Notes: a model not told the origin generated them from the letters alone. A DNA stretch of 20,080 bases from Chara braunii (GCA_003427395.1 BFEA01000414.1:1155083-1175162), one strand, 5' to 3'; shown: positions 9,266 to 18,148, counted from the first letter of the stretch. Numbers and translations: made by a program.

Positions 9266-9357
9266 TTACATTTGGAAATACCTTTTTTTGTTTTACTACA
9301 AACCCTCAATTGTTACATTTGGAAATACCTTTCTCTGTTTTACTGCAAAGCCTCAAT
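9266..9357 (+). repeat. 47-bp tandem duplication
   Basis: The copies at 9266-9310 and 9313-9357 both begin TTACATTTGGAAATACCTTT and both end CCTCAAT. They differ at four positions. They lie 2 bp apart, giving a 47-bp period. Confidence 0.9.
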
Positions 9358-9359
9358 CA

Positions 9360-10430
9360 ATCAGATACGAATGTAATCTCATGCAACTCGTTTTCATTTT
9401 GGGTTTTCTCCTGTTGTAAGCAACAACTTTTTGTTTGCCCCAAATGGTTTCAGGTAGAGAGACTTGTCTGTCACACCCCCAAGATTCTCGGCATCATCAG
9501 GCCTGCTCTGATAATGGGTCTCACTCCGCTACACAATACTCTACATTCAATTGGACTGTTTTGGAACTAGGTGCATTCATATGATCCCATCAATTTGTAT
9601 GCACCGAGGCCCATAAGCTTCCAAATGCATTAACAGTGTTGTGCAACGGAATAGGTCGGTAAAAAATTGAGTGAGCTCAAACAGGTAGGAGGAATATTAA
9701 AGCATTCCTGTAAAAAAAAAAAGGTTCGGTCGGGGTTACGAGCCCGTGCGTTTTGGACATTCGGTCAGATGTACGGGATCTGTTGTCGCCGCGAATACCC
9801 TTGCTGTTTTTTGCAAGTGACAGAAATGAGGTTTGATTCGGAAATTGGGTGCGTCACATGAGTCGCGACCAAATTTTTTTTTTGTGACAGATTGTGAATT
9901 TAGAGGAAAAATAGAGAGTGTGTGAGCGCTCTGTTTGGAAACCCGCGTTAATTTTTCTTCTTGGTCTTATAGAACCGACACAATTCTCGATCAACTTTCT
10001 GTTTTCCTTTTAAATAGGACTAAATATTTTTTTTCTTTTCATTTGTATTTATACACGCACAGAGGCGGCATTTGTCGTGACCGGCGTCAGGTTTGACTGC
10101 AAGTGCCACAATTTTGAAATGGTTGTTTTGTTTTTTTATGCCAAAGAGATCCTAGAACCTTCGTAGCGCGCGATGCAATATGACATTTCCTGGTGTTTGA
10201 CCGCTAATAGGATTTCCTCGCGGCCTCGAAGAAGGCATGTGTAATCGGGGTCACTAAGCACGAAGTCTGAGTCTTCGCCACTGAAACGGTAAAAGCACGA
10301 CTTTGACACGGGGAATGCTGTGTACGACGGCCATGAGCGACATCAGCCCCCCCCCGTGTCGCGAGTACCGGGGTTTTGGGGGCCGTACTATTGAATGGCC
10401 AAGGTGCAACCTTGGGATGTTTCGATAGGC
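9360..10430. other. Unassigned sequence
   Basis: No gene, RNA or element is recognised here. There is an A11 run at 9712-9722. GC content rises from about 10,200 on. Short open frames on both strands near 10,200-10,450 overlap each other and look like chance. Confidence 0.4.
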
Positions 10431-10437
10431 CCACGCA

Positions 10438-10458
10438 CCACGTGGCACCCGTATAAAT
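10438..10458 (+). promoter_or_regulatory. G-box palindrome next to a TATA-like box
   Basis: CCACGTGG (10438-10445), the plant G-box core, lies 6 bp before TATAAAT (10452-10458). A short open frame of 65 codons begins with ATG at 10534, about 75 bp downstream. The pair could be a plant promoter, but the frame has no recognisable product and runs into the U6-like copy, so this may be a chance match. Confidence 0.2.
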
Positions 10459-10721
10459 TGAATTGCGCGACTGCTAATATCAGCCTTGGACCTAACACTT
10501 TTGGTTATGGTCTAAGGCTTCCATGCGACAAATATGGGGATCGAGATTAGCGGGCAGCAACAAGGGAGCAATGAAGCGTTTGAAGAAAACCGAGTGGTTG
10601 AGGGTTCAGATGGACTATCCCCTTTAGTTTTATTGCCGGTCCCGACCACGGGCCCGATAGGTGGGACCAAAAGGGCGCTAGTTGGCTTGGTGATGATGCC
10701 TGAAGGCTGCTACTCTGCTCT

Positions 10722-10796
10722 GTCCCTCTGAACATCCGTTAAAATTGGGACAATACAGAGTACACCGATTTGTCACCAACATTGGTTATGGGACTG
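10722..10796 (+). pseudogene. U6 snRNA-like pseudogene, copy A
   Basis: GTCCCTCTGAACATCCG then TTAAAATTGG, GACAATACAGAG (10722-10760) follows the 5' half of U6 snRNA (5' stem-loop, AAAATTGGAAC, GATACAGAG) with a few changes. U6 normally pairs with U4 and with the 5' splice site through ACAGAGA, and forms the spliceosome core. Here ACAGAG is followed by T, so the box is spoiled, and the 5' hairpin is weakened. The rest is more diverged but shares ACACC, TTTG, CAC, AAC and GGGACT in order with copy B. No plant upstream sequence element or TATA box at the usual distance is visible, so it should not be expressed as U6. Confidence 0.7.
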
Positions 10797-10807
10797 AAGA
10801 GGCAACT

Positions 10808-10877
10808 CCCAACCTAGCTTAGTTGATATGCCCACGACCTGTTGACATATTTATTGAGTTCGAATCCGGATGAAACC
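10808..10877 (+). other. tRNA-like sequence (A and B boxes), tRNA pseudogene or SINE head
   Basis: TAGCTTAGTTGA (10815-10826) matches the pol III A box and the tRNA D-arm, and AGTTCGAATCC (10857-10867) matches the B box and the T-loop except at its first base. T8 to G53 spans 43 nt, close to the 45 of a true tRNA. A loop CTGTTGA (10839-10845) sits where the anticodon loop would be. The anticodon, T and acceptor stems do not pair well, so it is not a working tRNA. It lies between the two U6-like copies. Confidence 0.45.
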
Positions 10878-10952
10878 AGATGAACAAAATTCCTGAATCG
10901 CGTGTGTACGCTCAGCTTACTCGTGGTGCTCCGAGGCAGGCAACCCGACTTG

Positions 10953-11028
10953 GTCCTTCGAGACATCTGTTAAAATTGGAACGATACAGAGGAGTTTAAC
11001 ACCACTTTGCACACTAACGGGACTCGCA
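10953..11028 (+). pseudogene. U6 snRNA-like pseudogene, copy B
   Basis: GTCCTTCGAGACATCTG then TTAAAATTGGAACGATACAGAG (10953-10991) is very close to the U6 5' stem-loop and the region through ACAGAG. It continues with AGTTTAACA (U6 AGATTAGCA), TTTGCACA (U6 CCTGCGCA) and GACTCGCA (U6 GACACGCA), so about three quarters of U6 is traceable. Most changes are transitions. The final A of ACAGAGA is G. No pol III promoter is visible upstream and no T-run terminator downstream. A weaker trace (CTTCGGTGG, then GATACAGAG) at about 11077-11098 may be a third, deleted copy. Confidence 0.75.
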
Positions 11029-11029
11029 C

Positions 11030-13045
11030 ACCAGTGCAAACAACCCAATGACGTGGTGGGGCCGCCTATAAGACTTCGGTGGCTTGATGATACAGAGTAT
11101 TTCTTCAAAGAAGTTTCTCATCGAGTGATTTGTTTGACCTCAGCCAGAGGGGAGCTACATTATTTTGGGAGCAAGAGCGACGAAAAAGGGAAAACGGGAA
11201 TGATGAAAGCGACGGGGAAGAGGTGAGGACGTGGAGTCGATAGGGGTGGAAAATGGATGGCGCGCTCGTTTTGAAAGAGAATGTTGCGAGGGGAGAGTTG
11301 ATGCTAGGACTTTGGCCCCTGACAAATCCGATGATGCTAACAAATTTTTCTTTTGGTGGGCAGTTTTTGTTATATGACAATTCAAAGTTTCGCGTGAAGA
11401 GGTGGCAATGCATCTTTCCATATTCCAATGAAAGACTCATTGTCATTTTGCACATAATAGGGAGATCGTGAATTTCCTCGCCATGGTTGGGTGCGCCACG
11501 GTGCTGCGCGCAGGTACTCTTCGCTCCTGCTTTGCGTTGTGAGCTCTTCACCCTTGTAGCGGCCGCGTTCTTCGTTATCATAGTGGTGTGCCCGTCATAG
11601 TGGTGGTATTCACCACTCATATCGGATGGTCGTCTTAAGTCTGAGGCTGCATCCACCTTCATTTGTCTCGTAGTAGCTTTCCTCTACATGAGGCGTGCAT
11701 GCACGATTAGGAGAGGGAGGCGAACGACAGAGGTTGTGAGGAAATCAGAGAGGTGGAGAGGACTTACCTGTTGTGACCGTCACTAGAGTGTTGCTGATAA
11801 TAATGATCATGCTCGCCTTCTTCACATATGCTTACTAACGCTCTACTCGTGGAATCGGGCTTCATCGAGGGCGTCGTAATGCTTACCCATCAAGTGTATG
11901 CACCTGGCTGGATTCTTAGAGAGGTTCCGTTGGCTCGGGACAAACTAGAGGGAGCAGCAGTGGGATAGGTGCTTGCATAGGCGTTGTGGGGATTAAATGA
12001 ATCTGACCAGGGTTTTGGCTAGATACATTGAAGAGATAGAGGGAGGATAATTGAAAAGGAATACATACTTGGCAGTATTTTTTCATGTTTTAGTGGAAGG
12101 TTCGTTCTCATTTTGCACGCTTTGTGAAGTTGGGTGCTACAGTCGGACCGCCGCTGTGCTGATTGTGGTGATGCTCATTTTTGGGTTCGCTGAGGTGATG
12201 CAGGTGGTCGCCTTCAACGAAATGATACTTTATGGGCTCGCGTGTCTGTCGTACGAGGATGCATGGACGTTCTAGGAACACGCTAGTCTAGGCATAACAG
12301 GGTTTGACAAACTGAGAGTTCACCCTCAATCCTCTAGGTAGAGATGTTGCTCCATGCGACTGCTGCCGAGACTGAGTATGGATCAGGTGTTGTTGGTGGA
12401 TTGAAGAGATTGTTGTTGCCGTGACGATGCTAGATCAGTGTTTCGTAGGGCCAATCTGAAGTACTTGGAGTCACAACCTGTGGACTGTGAGGTTAGTTGT
12501 TGGTACTTCTAGGCATCCCAGTATACAAGTTGAACCTGCTAGGAAGATGAAATAGAGATTGTTGCTGCTATTTGCAGAGCATTTTGTCACGATTGTTGCA
12601 GTGTTCTTACATGACCATTGCAATGGCTTGTTTTTTATTGAGATTATTGTGTTATGCTGCCTTACTAAATCTTGCAATGTGCATACAACGTCCACTACGC
12701 TTGTTGCCCGCTTTGCGATGCAAATGGTCTGCGTCATACTGAGTATTTTACCATGTACACAGTGTATTGCTGCGTTTCGCCTGCGTTTCAAATCAAACAC
12801 AATGGGTGTGATCTATTCGAACGAATTCGCTATGGGCTGCGTAGGAGCGTTTTGGTCGAAGGTAACGACATTTTCACTTCAGGGAGTGGTAAGACTCGGC
12901 AAGGGGGCTACTGTTGCGACTCGGAGATTTGTTAAAACTCTATTACTTTTCCTTTGGGCCACGGTTTGGTCATCTTCACTGCGCTTTGGCCGCCATTGTG
13001 GGGCCCTCAGGCGACCCAAGGAATCAAGATCATCTCATGCAAGTT
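11030..13045. other. Unassigned 2 kb, only unrecognised open frames
   Basis: The longest frames are 185 codons on the minus strand (11105-11662) and 162 codons on the plus strand (12559-13047). Neither has motifs, domains or repeats that I recognise. Both overlap other frames, and neither has clear splice or promoter context. The minus frame is Ser/Lys-rich, and the plus frame starts with hydrophobic, Cys-containing segments. They may be decayed transposon sequence or chance. No repeats or RNA genes are visible. Confidence 0.4.
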
Positions 13046-13049
13046 GAGT

Positions 13050-13493
13050 TTGTCCCCGTCCTGTATCTCGAGAGTATGAAACCCCTTCTTTTGCACTTCT
13101 TATTCTGAGTCTAATCTGTGGTTTCGCGAGGAAGGCGGCATACGACATTGAAAACTTGTAGAACCGCATCAAGGCCTTGTGGGAGGTCTACCCACTTATT
13201 GCAGGAGCTCTGGCGGAACCTAGGCGAGGTTTTGGAGGCAGGGAACTTTCAGGTAAAACCTTACCCTATGTATGTACCTACTGTACCCTTATTAAATACA
13301 CCCCTCTACCTTGTCTGCTATGTATGCATGCGCCCATATGGACTTACCCTATTATTCAAGATTTAATTTAAATTAAGTAAACAAAACACATGCGCAAAAT
13401 TCATTTATTGCTTTTGTTGTTTGAATTTAGACAAAGAGGAACGAATTGGAGGAACTTGAAAGGTGGGAGGAATGTGATTTTTCATGCGATTGA
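13050..13493 (+). pseudogene. Candidate gene fragment with a GT-AG intron, product unknown
   Basis: A coding-like stretch in frame +1 (SFALLILSLICGFARKAAYD then IENL) meets TAG at 13159-13161 and goes on as NRIKALWEVYPL. It then seems to shift to frame +2, LLQELWRNLGEVLEAGNFQ, ending at CAG|GTAAAA (exon end 13252). A polypyrimidine-like stretch and TTTAG close a 178-bp candidate intron (13253-13430). The next exon reads in phase as TKRNELEELERWEECDFSCD and ends at TGA (13491-13493). The joined end is a plausible charged helix. I do not recognise the family. The TAG and the frameshift suggest a broken copy. All of this is inferred from composition, not homology. Confidence 0.35.
13253..13430 (+). 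other. Candidate spliceosomal intron
   Basis: This is a 178-bp interval with GTAAAA at the 5' end and TTGTTGTTTGAATTTAG at the 3' end. It is AT-rich compared with the flanking sequence, as plant introns usually are. Phase 0 joining keeps the reading frame open for 20 codons. Confidence 0.35.
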
Positions 13494-13507
13494 CTGAGTT
13501 TTAAAAA

Positions 13508-14339
13508 GGGTCAGACATTGTTTCTAATATTAATGGTCTGATCGCTCTGTTTTATTTTGTTTTTTGAAGGCTCGAACATTATTTCTAAAATGAATAACTT
13601 GCTTGCTGTATTTCTTTGACTTGTTTTCTCCACAACCAAACATTGTTTCTAAGATGAATGGTTTGCTTGGTATTTCTTTGGGGTTTTCAACTGCTTGAAC
13701 TTTTTGGGTCGGACATCATTTCCAAGATCTGGTCGCTTGTTTATTTATTGGGGGTTTCTGAACAGGCTCTAGGCATTATTTTTAAGATAAATGACTTAGG
13801 ATACTCTTTTTTTTTTTGTACTTTAAAAAAGGGTTGAGCATTGTTTTTAAGTTGAATGACTTAACTCTTTGTGGACTTTCTTCTTAGAGAGGTAAAAACC
13901 AAAAGACTAAGCATTGTTTTTAGGTTAATGGTCTAGTCTAAGGCCACACACACTTAATGGAAACTGGTAATTTCTATACATGATTATCTATCTATATATA
14001 TTGATGAGAACAAGAGTAGTCTGACATGATTTATAAAATGAATGATCTCACTACAGACGTATTAAAAACAAGAAAGTGTACTTAAGAGTTTTAACTGAAG
14101 GTAACCTTGACCGACTAAGTATTATTTATAAGATTAATTGTCAGTCATACACCCACTTTGAACACTAAGCTGAGAGAGAGATATACAACTTGACTATTAA
14201 ACACTTTAGAGCTGATTAAACATTGTTTTCAAGATGAATGATCTAGTCGCATGCCCAACGTAAAGACAAGTAGTTGTGCAACATGTTCATGTATAATTAA
14301 AACAAAGGGTTGAACATCGTTTCTAAGATGAATGACCTA
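13508..14339 (+). repeat. Array of eleven ~33-bp motifs with variable spacers
   Basis: The core consensus is about GGKTSRACATTGTTTCTAAG then ATGAATGRTCTA. Copies start at 13508, 13569, 13633, 13706, 13765, 13831, 13903, 14018, 14109, 14210 and 14307, with a possible truncated twelfth at 14369. Steps are 59-73 bp in the first seven copies and 91-115 bp later. The core is far better kept than the spacers. Early spacers share a GCTTG then TATTTCTTTG pattern, so the ancestral unit was probably ~65 bp. No reading frame runs through it. The array begins 15 bp after the stop of the candidate gene fragment. Confidence 0.85.
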
Positions 14340-14559
14340 CCTCAATGTCATATGTAAGATGAGATAAAGGGTTAACCATTTGAAGGTTTAACTAACTACT
14401 TGAATGAAAGACAACTTGAGATTTGTGAAAGACTTACTTTGGTTGCATCTATTTGTTTGACTAGGGGTCTAGCCTGAGTTTAACTTGAGTTATCTTTTGA
14501 AAGGTAGTTGCTTTAGACGTTCGTCATATGTTGAGCCATATCAATTCGTTCAAATTTTA

Positions 14560-15110
14560 GTATTTTCAAAATTCAAAGTTAAAATGTTATGACTCCATAT
14601 CTGACTTTGTAGATTATATATCTATACTAGTATAGATATATATATACATGAATTAATATCTATTTTAAGTTTTATAAAAAAATGATCATTGTAAATCCAC
14701 ATAATATTTTGCAAATTTGAGGATAAAATTTGAAAGACACTTTCGGTAACAGAAGTGCTTCCAGAATTTATACAAATTTAAGGAGTTTGTCAAATTTCGT
14801 CCTTACAAAGTTTCAACTTTTGTCTGAAGACATATTTGACTTAGTAAAAATTTGAGAAGTCTACTTCTATAGGGTAAGTGTTGTACTTGTGGAATTAAAA
14901 TTTATATTTTGAATTCGTATTTAGTTTTGTATAAATTTTGGAAAAACACTTTTGTTAGGGAAAATGTGGTCGAAATCTCTACAAATCTAAAGAGTCAGTT
15001 AAATTTATATTTTACAAAACTCAATCTTTTGTCGTCCTGCCATATCTGAGTTAGTATAAATGTGAAAAATATACCCTGTATAAAGGAGGTGTTGCCAAAA
15101 TTTTCCTTAT
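14560..15110 (+). repeat. ~208-bp tandem repeat, about 2.5 units
   Basis: The anchor CATATCTGACTTAGTA-like occurs at 14596, 14831 and 15041. A second anchor (GAAAGACACTTTCGGTAACA / GGAAAAACACTTTTGTTAGG) occurs at 14732 and 14940. A third (TACAAATTTAAGGAGTTTGT / TACAAATCTAAAGAGTCAGT) lies about 208-210 bp apart as well. Units are AT-rich and strongly diverged. The first interval is 236 bp because of a 28-bp palindrome. It may be an old satellite fragment or an internal non-coding part of a retrotransposon. Confidence 0.65.
14615..14642. repeat. Perfect 28-bp palindrome centred on CTAG
   Basis: The sequence around TATCTATACTAGTATAGATA is its own reverse complement over 28 bp. It sits in the first 208-bp unit and equals the extra length of that unit compared with the next. 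It could extrude as a cruciform or form a hairpin. Confidence 0.85.
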
Positions 15111-15830
15111 TCTTCTAACACTCATTGAGAGGTAAATATAAATTTAGTCTCAGAAAAATTTGAGTGAGATGTGATGTGGGGTTTATTCTCCATACACTTA
15201 AAGATTAACTTCGAGAATTGACATATGTTATGTTACATGTTCTTTTTTATTAGTACGATTCAGAATCTAACTAATTTCGACAACGATCCTACGAGGGTCA
15301 TCTTCTGTTATCTTGATAACAGGTCGGTTCATGACACATCTTAAGTTATACATGTCCCTCAATTTGATGCCTTAGCCCCATGATTCTTATATGTTTCCTT
15401 GGGGTTTTACCCATACTTCTTTCAATGACCAATTTAAAGAACTTAGTGCGTTTATGAAAAGTTGGACAATGATTGGGGCTTGAGTGTGTAAAGCAAAGTG
15501 TGAGTTCTAAGGAATGGTAAAGTTGATCACACTGGTGTATGGCAATGTGACTTTCGTGTGTGCCTATGTTTTATGCAGGTTAGTATTTGAAGTTTGATGT
15601 ATAAACCACTCTTTGGAGGCAGTGAGAATAACAACTATGTGTCGTGCAATCTACATAACTGATGAACCTATTTTTTTTACCATTTATATTGTATACCTAA
15701 TTTCAATCAATACGTGGATATTGAAATCCTTGTTTGTTTATTTATTGATTGATTGCTATTACGCTATGCGCGAGAGATACTTTACGTTTTTGGGGAGTCA
15801 AAATGGACTAGGCGCGATTTATATGCGACT
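15111..15830. other. No gene recognised
   Basis: This is AT-rich sequence without convincing open frames, RNA genes or repeats beyond short inverted matches such as GTTATCTTGATAAC (about 15307-15320). Confidence 0.4.
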
Positions 15831-15831
15831 G

Positions 15832-16437
15832 TTTTTTTTTTTTTTTTTTGTGAGGTGGATCACATGGTTAGATGGACCGTCCTAGTCGACCGTGCAGAGC
15901 CGCGTTTGGAACATTCGCCCCCAAAGCGTAGGTTCGCGTGCTCGATTAAGGCGTTCAACCGCACGTACCCCCTATGCTACAACGTACGAAAAAACGCCCT
16001 CAGCTGAGCCACCTCTGCGATTGCAACTTAGCACTTTCGCGCGTGGTTCAGTAGCTCGATCCACGGGTGGTGACAACCCCTTCGCCAGAGTTACGTTGTA
16101 CCTCGCCGAACATCTATCCTGTCGTAGAGGTTCGCGAGAGGTATGGCTGGTGCACTCGGCTAGAGCGCCGAAAACTCCACTACGAAAAAGCGCTACAAAA
16201 ATCCTGCGTGATACGGTTGGGAGGGTTCCCTTGCAAGACCAATGCGCACGACAGCGTCCAATGCATAGAGTCTTGTGATTTAATTTTTTTTACATTATTC
16301 ACAATAAACTTCACATGTAATTATAGAGGGAGTTGGAGTCAGGAGTCTGTTGCTGTTTCTTTGCTACATTTTACCCTATGGTATATCCTTATTTATCAAA
16401 AGAATGTTGATCCATTTATTTTTTTTTTTTTTTTTTT
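15832..16437 (-). mobile_element. CpG-rich island between two poly-T tracts, possible minus-strand retroposon
   Basis: T18 (15832-15849) and T19 (16419-16437) bracket a block (about 15890-16275) that is GC-rich and dense in CpG, unlike the AT-rich DNA around it. A 128-codon plus-strand frame (15892-16278) and two other frames are open through it, but none resembles a family that I know. Open frames are easy to get in such composition. T18 followed by a GC-rich body would fit a minus-strand retroposon with its poly(A) end at 15849. I did not find a target-site duplication. The CpG density argues that it is younger or less methylated than the LINE. Confidence 0.3.
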
Positions 16438-16579
16438 ACGGTCGATGATTTTGAACTTATTGCATGTGATAAAGTGATATACTATCATAAAAATAAAATT
16501 ATGTTTGTTACGATTGCTTAGTGATATAGATATGCTTTCACTGTTCTTTTTGAGTTTGGCTACGGTACTTTTGAGGGCG

Positions 16580-16780
16580 GTCCAAATATAAGGTACAGAT
16601 CACATCATAAAAAATATCGATGCATTGAGAGTTAGAGCTCGTTCCAACACAAATGTGATGGTCTAACCTCAACTACCTACTTGATTAAGTTGAACCATCA
16701 GCAAACGCTAAAGCCTTGTTTACAAAGGATAATCCAACCCCGCATGGGGTTCAAAGTCATGTGAAGATTTTATGTCCTGT
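16580..16780 (+). pseudogene. Weak Ty1/copia RNase H C-terminal remnant
   Basis: Frame +2 has KNID (16610-16621; copia family KHID). After one frameshift, frame +3 has VEPSANAKALFTK (from 16689; family VPSADQxADIFTK), followed by SHVKIL (family HxxxLG). The distance between the two motifs, 26 codons, fits copia RNase H. The sequence after KNID does not follow the expected RYHFIRE pattern, so the match may be partly chance. No LTR, polypurine tract or upstream RT was found. Confidence 0.3.
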
Positions 16781-16920
16781 GTCATTTTTGTTAATTAACA
16801 AATCCGAATACCCGGGCACCCTTGATTTATCCGGGTTTGCTGATTGGATAATATTTATCCAATTTAGGGTACTTGAAAATGAAAAAACAAAATTGAAAAA
16901 CTTCTATGAAAAATATGAAA

Positions 16921-16990
16921 ATAAAGTATGTTACAAATTATAACAATACCAACAACTTTTGGCTAGAGGTCATTTCAAAATTTCGAACAG
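16921..16990 (+). repeat. Dispersed repeat, copy 2
   Basis: CCAACAACTTTTGGCTAGAG then GTCATTTCAAAATT (16948-16983) corresponds to 5831-5861 and is likewise followed by an A-rich stretch. It has the same orientation as copy 1, 11 kb away. Confidence 0.55.
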
Positions 16991-17100
16991 ATCTTAAGAT
17001 AAAAAAATTAAAGCAAAAAAATATTATTTTATTTTGTATATTTTTAATTATCCAAAAAATATAGATGAATATTTTTACCCTCGGATGTTGCGGCTGGAGA

Positions 17101-17152
17101 GTCCAAACAGTCAATTCGGTTGGATAGTCCAAACGGTTAATTTGGTTGGATA
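17101..17152 (+). repeat. 26-bp tandem duplication
   Basis: Two adjacent 26-bp copies (17101-17126 and 17127-17152) begin GTCCAAAC and end GGTTGGATA. They differ by three transitions. Confidence 0.9.
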
Positions 17153-17450
17153 TGCCATGCTACCTAGTTTTTTTGCAGCATTTATCTGTCAGATCCAGTA
17201 CATGAAGGGTTATGACTAAGCTAAGAAACAAAGATTTTGTATGAGAGTGTTAAAAAAGAGATCAGTTGATAGTTTGTTATATATATATATATATAATCTT
17301 AGTATAGCTGAATTGAGAGTGAAACAAATAGGGGTGGCCCTGCTATGGTGCAAATCGTGCTAGAACTTTCCCCCAACGGATTAGAAAAACCATATAGCAT
17401 ATTCTGTTGCAATGCCCAAGAGTGGTGCTCACATGGAGCTGGTGGGGATA
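17153..17450. other. Spacer with a TA microsatellite
   Basis: A TA repeat of about nine units stands at 17278-17296. Nothing else is recognised. Confidence 0.5.
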
Positions 17451-17524
17451 AACTCAAACTTTGATTGGTCAACCCGGTCGTGGGAAACTCAAAACAAACT
17501 TTGATTGGTCAACCTGGTCCTAGG
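17451..17524 (+). repeat. 40-bp tandem duplication
   Basis: AAACTTTGATTGGTCAACCC then GGTC at 17456-17479 recurs at 17496-17519 (AACCTGGTC), with similar A-rich leaders. The period is 40 bp. Confidence 0.85.
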
Positions 17525-17845
17525 ACTGGAGACCCTTCTCCGAGGAACATGACACCCACTGCAAAACAATGCCTTTGCAGATAACATGTTAAGAATAAGG
17601 ACGGCAATAGTCCTTTGAGCGTTGTGATGGAAGTGATGTACTCATGAGTTGGAAGGGGTATGGCCAAAGGGGGAAGGAGACAAAAACTACTAAACAAAAA
17701 ATACAGACAAACTTCGCCGCCTGGTGGGTGCAAATTAAACTAAACTTACTTAATGAAAAAAAAACATAAAGCAACAAATTAAGATGTTTACAAGAGATTG
17801 ATTAGGAAAAACGCAAAGGGGATGGATGGGAGAGGTGAGTTGGGA

Positions 17846-18148
17846 TGGCGACCAATAATCGGACACAGAGCAATTCAAGTAGGACTACAAGCCGATATTT
17901 CATGACCGGAATTCAAGACATTCTTCCCCACGCATCTAGTAACAAACTTTTTCTGACCAGTTTCTGCCTCACCCACCGTGACCAGTGGAACTACAGTGGC
18001 TCAACAAGGACTAATGGATCATGGAACCATGATCAGGCTCAACCAACTTCCCAACACAAGCAGGGAGACATTCATTGACAAATTGCCAACACATTCATCG
18101 GGGTTGAAGCTGACAACTTATGAAAATGCTTTTAGATATGGCAACTGA
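17846..18148 (+). pseudogene. Broken open frame, possibly retrotransposon gag-like
   Basis: One frame runs 100 codons with two internal TGA stops. The first follows DIS and precedes PEFKTFF, where a tryptophan would fit (gag proteins of Ty3-type elements often have WxxFxxxF). Then come QQGLMDHGTM, LPNTSRETFIDKLPTHSSG and TYENAFRYGN, ending at TGA (18146-18148). The pattern is suggestive of a protein past, but too weak to assign. Confidence 0.2.

Noticed and set aside
10500-10612. TGGTCTAAGGC (about 10508) with GGTTCAGATGG (about 10600) as a tRNA-Leu-like gene
   Set aside because: The spacing is too long for a tRNA and no stems form.
11105-11662. 185-codon minus-strand open frame as a gene
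   Set aside because: It has no recognisable domain and overlaps other frames on both strands. Length alone is weak evidence in this composition.
12672-12935. CPLCDANGLRHTEYF, reminiscent of the LINE ORF2 terminal zinc finger
   Set aside because: The Cys/His spacing does not fit the C-x2-C then H and C pattern, and no other LINE sequence surrounds it.
13570-14339. Reading the 33-bp array as a CRISPR
   Set aside because: The sequence is eukaryotic, spacers share sequence and vary widely in length, repeats are diverged, and no cas genes are present.
16067-16100. tRNA-like boxes in the CpG-rich island (GTGGTTCAGTAGCTCGATCC nearby)
   Set aside because: A-box and B-box like strings overlap in one place instead of being 40-50 nt apart.
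15892-16278. 128-codon frame in the CpG-rich island as a gene
   Set aside because: Three frames are open through the same GC-rich block, so openness reflects composition. No motif is recognised.
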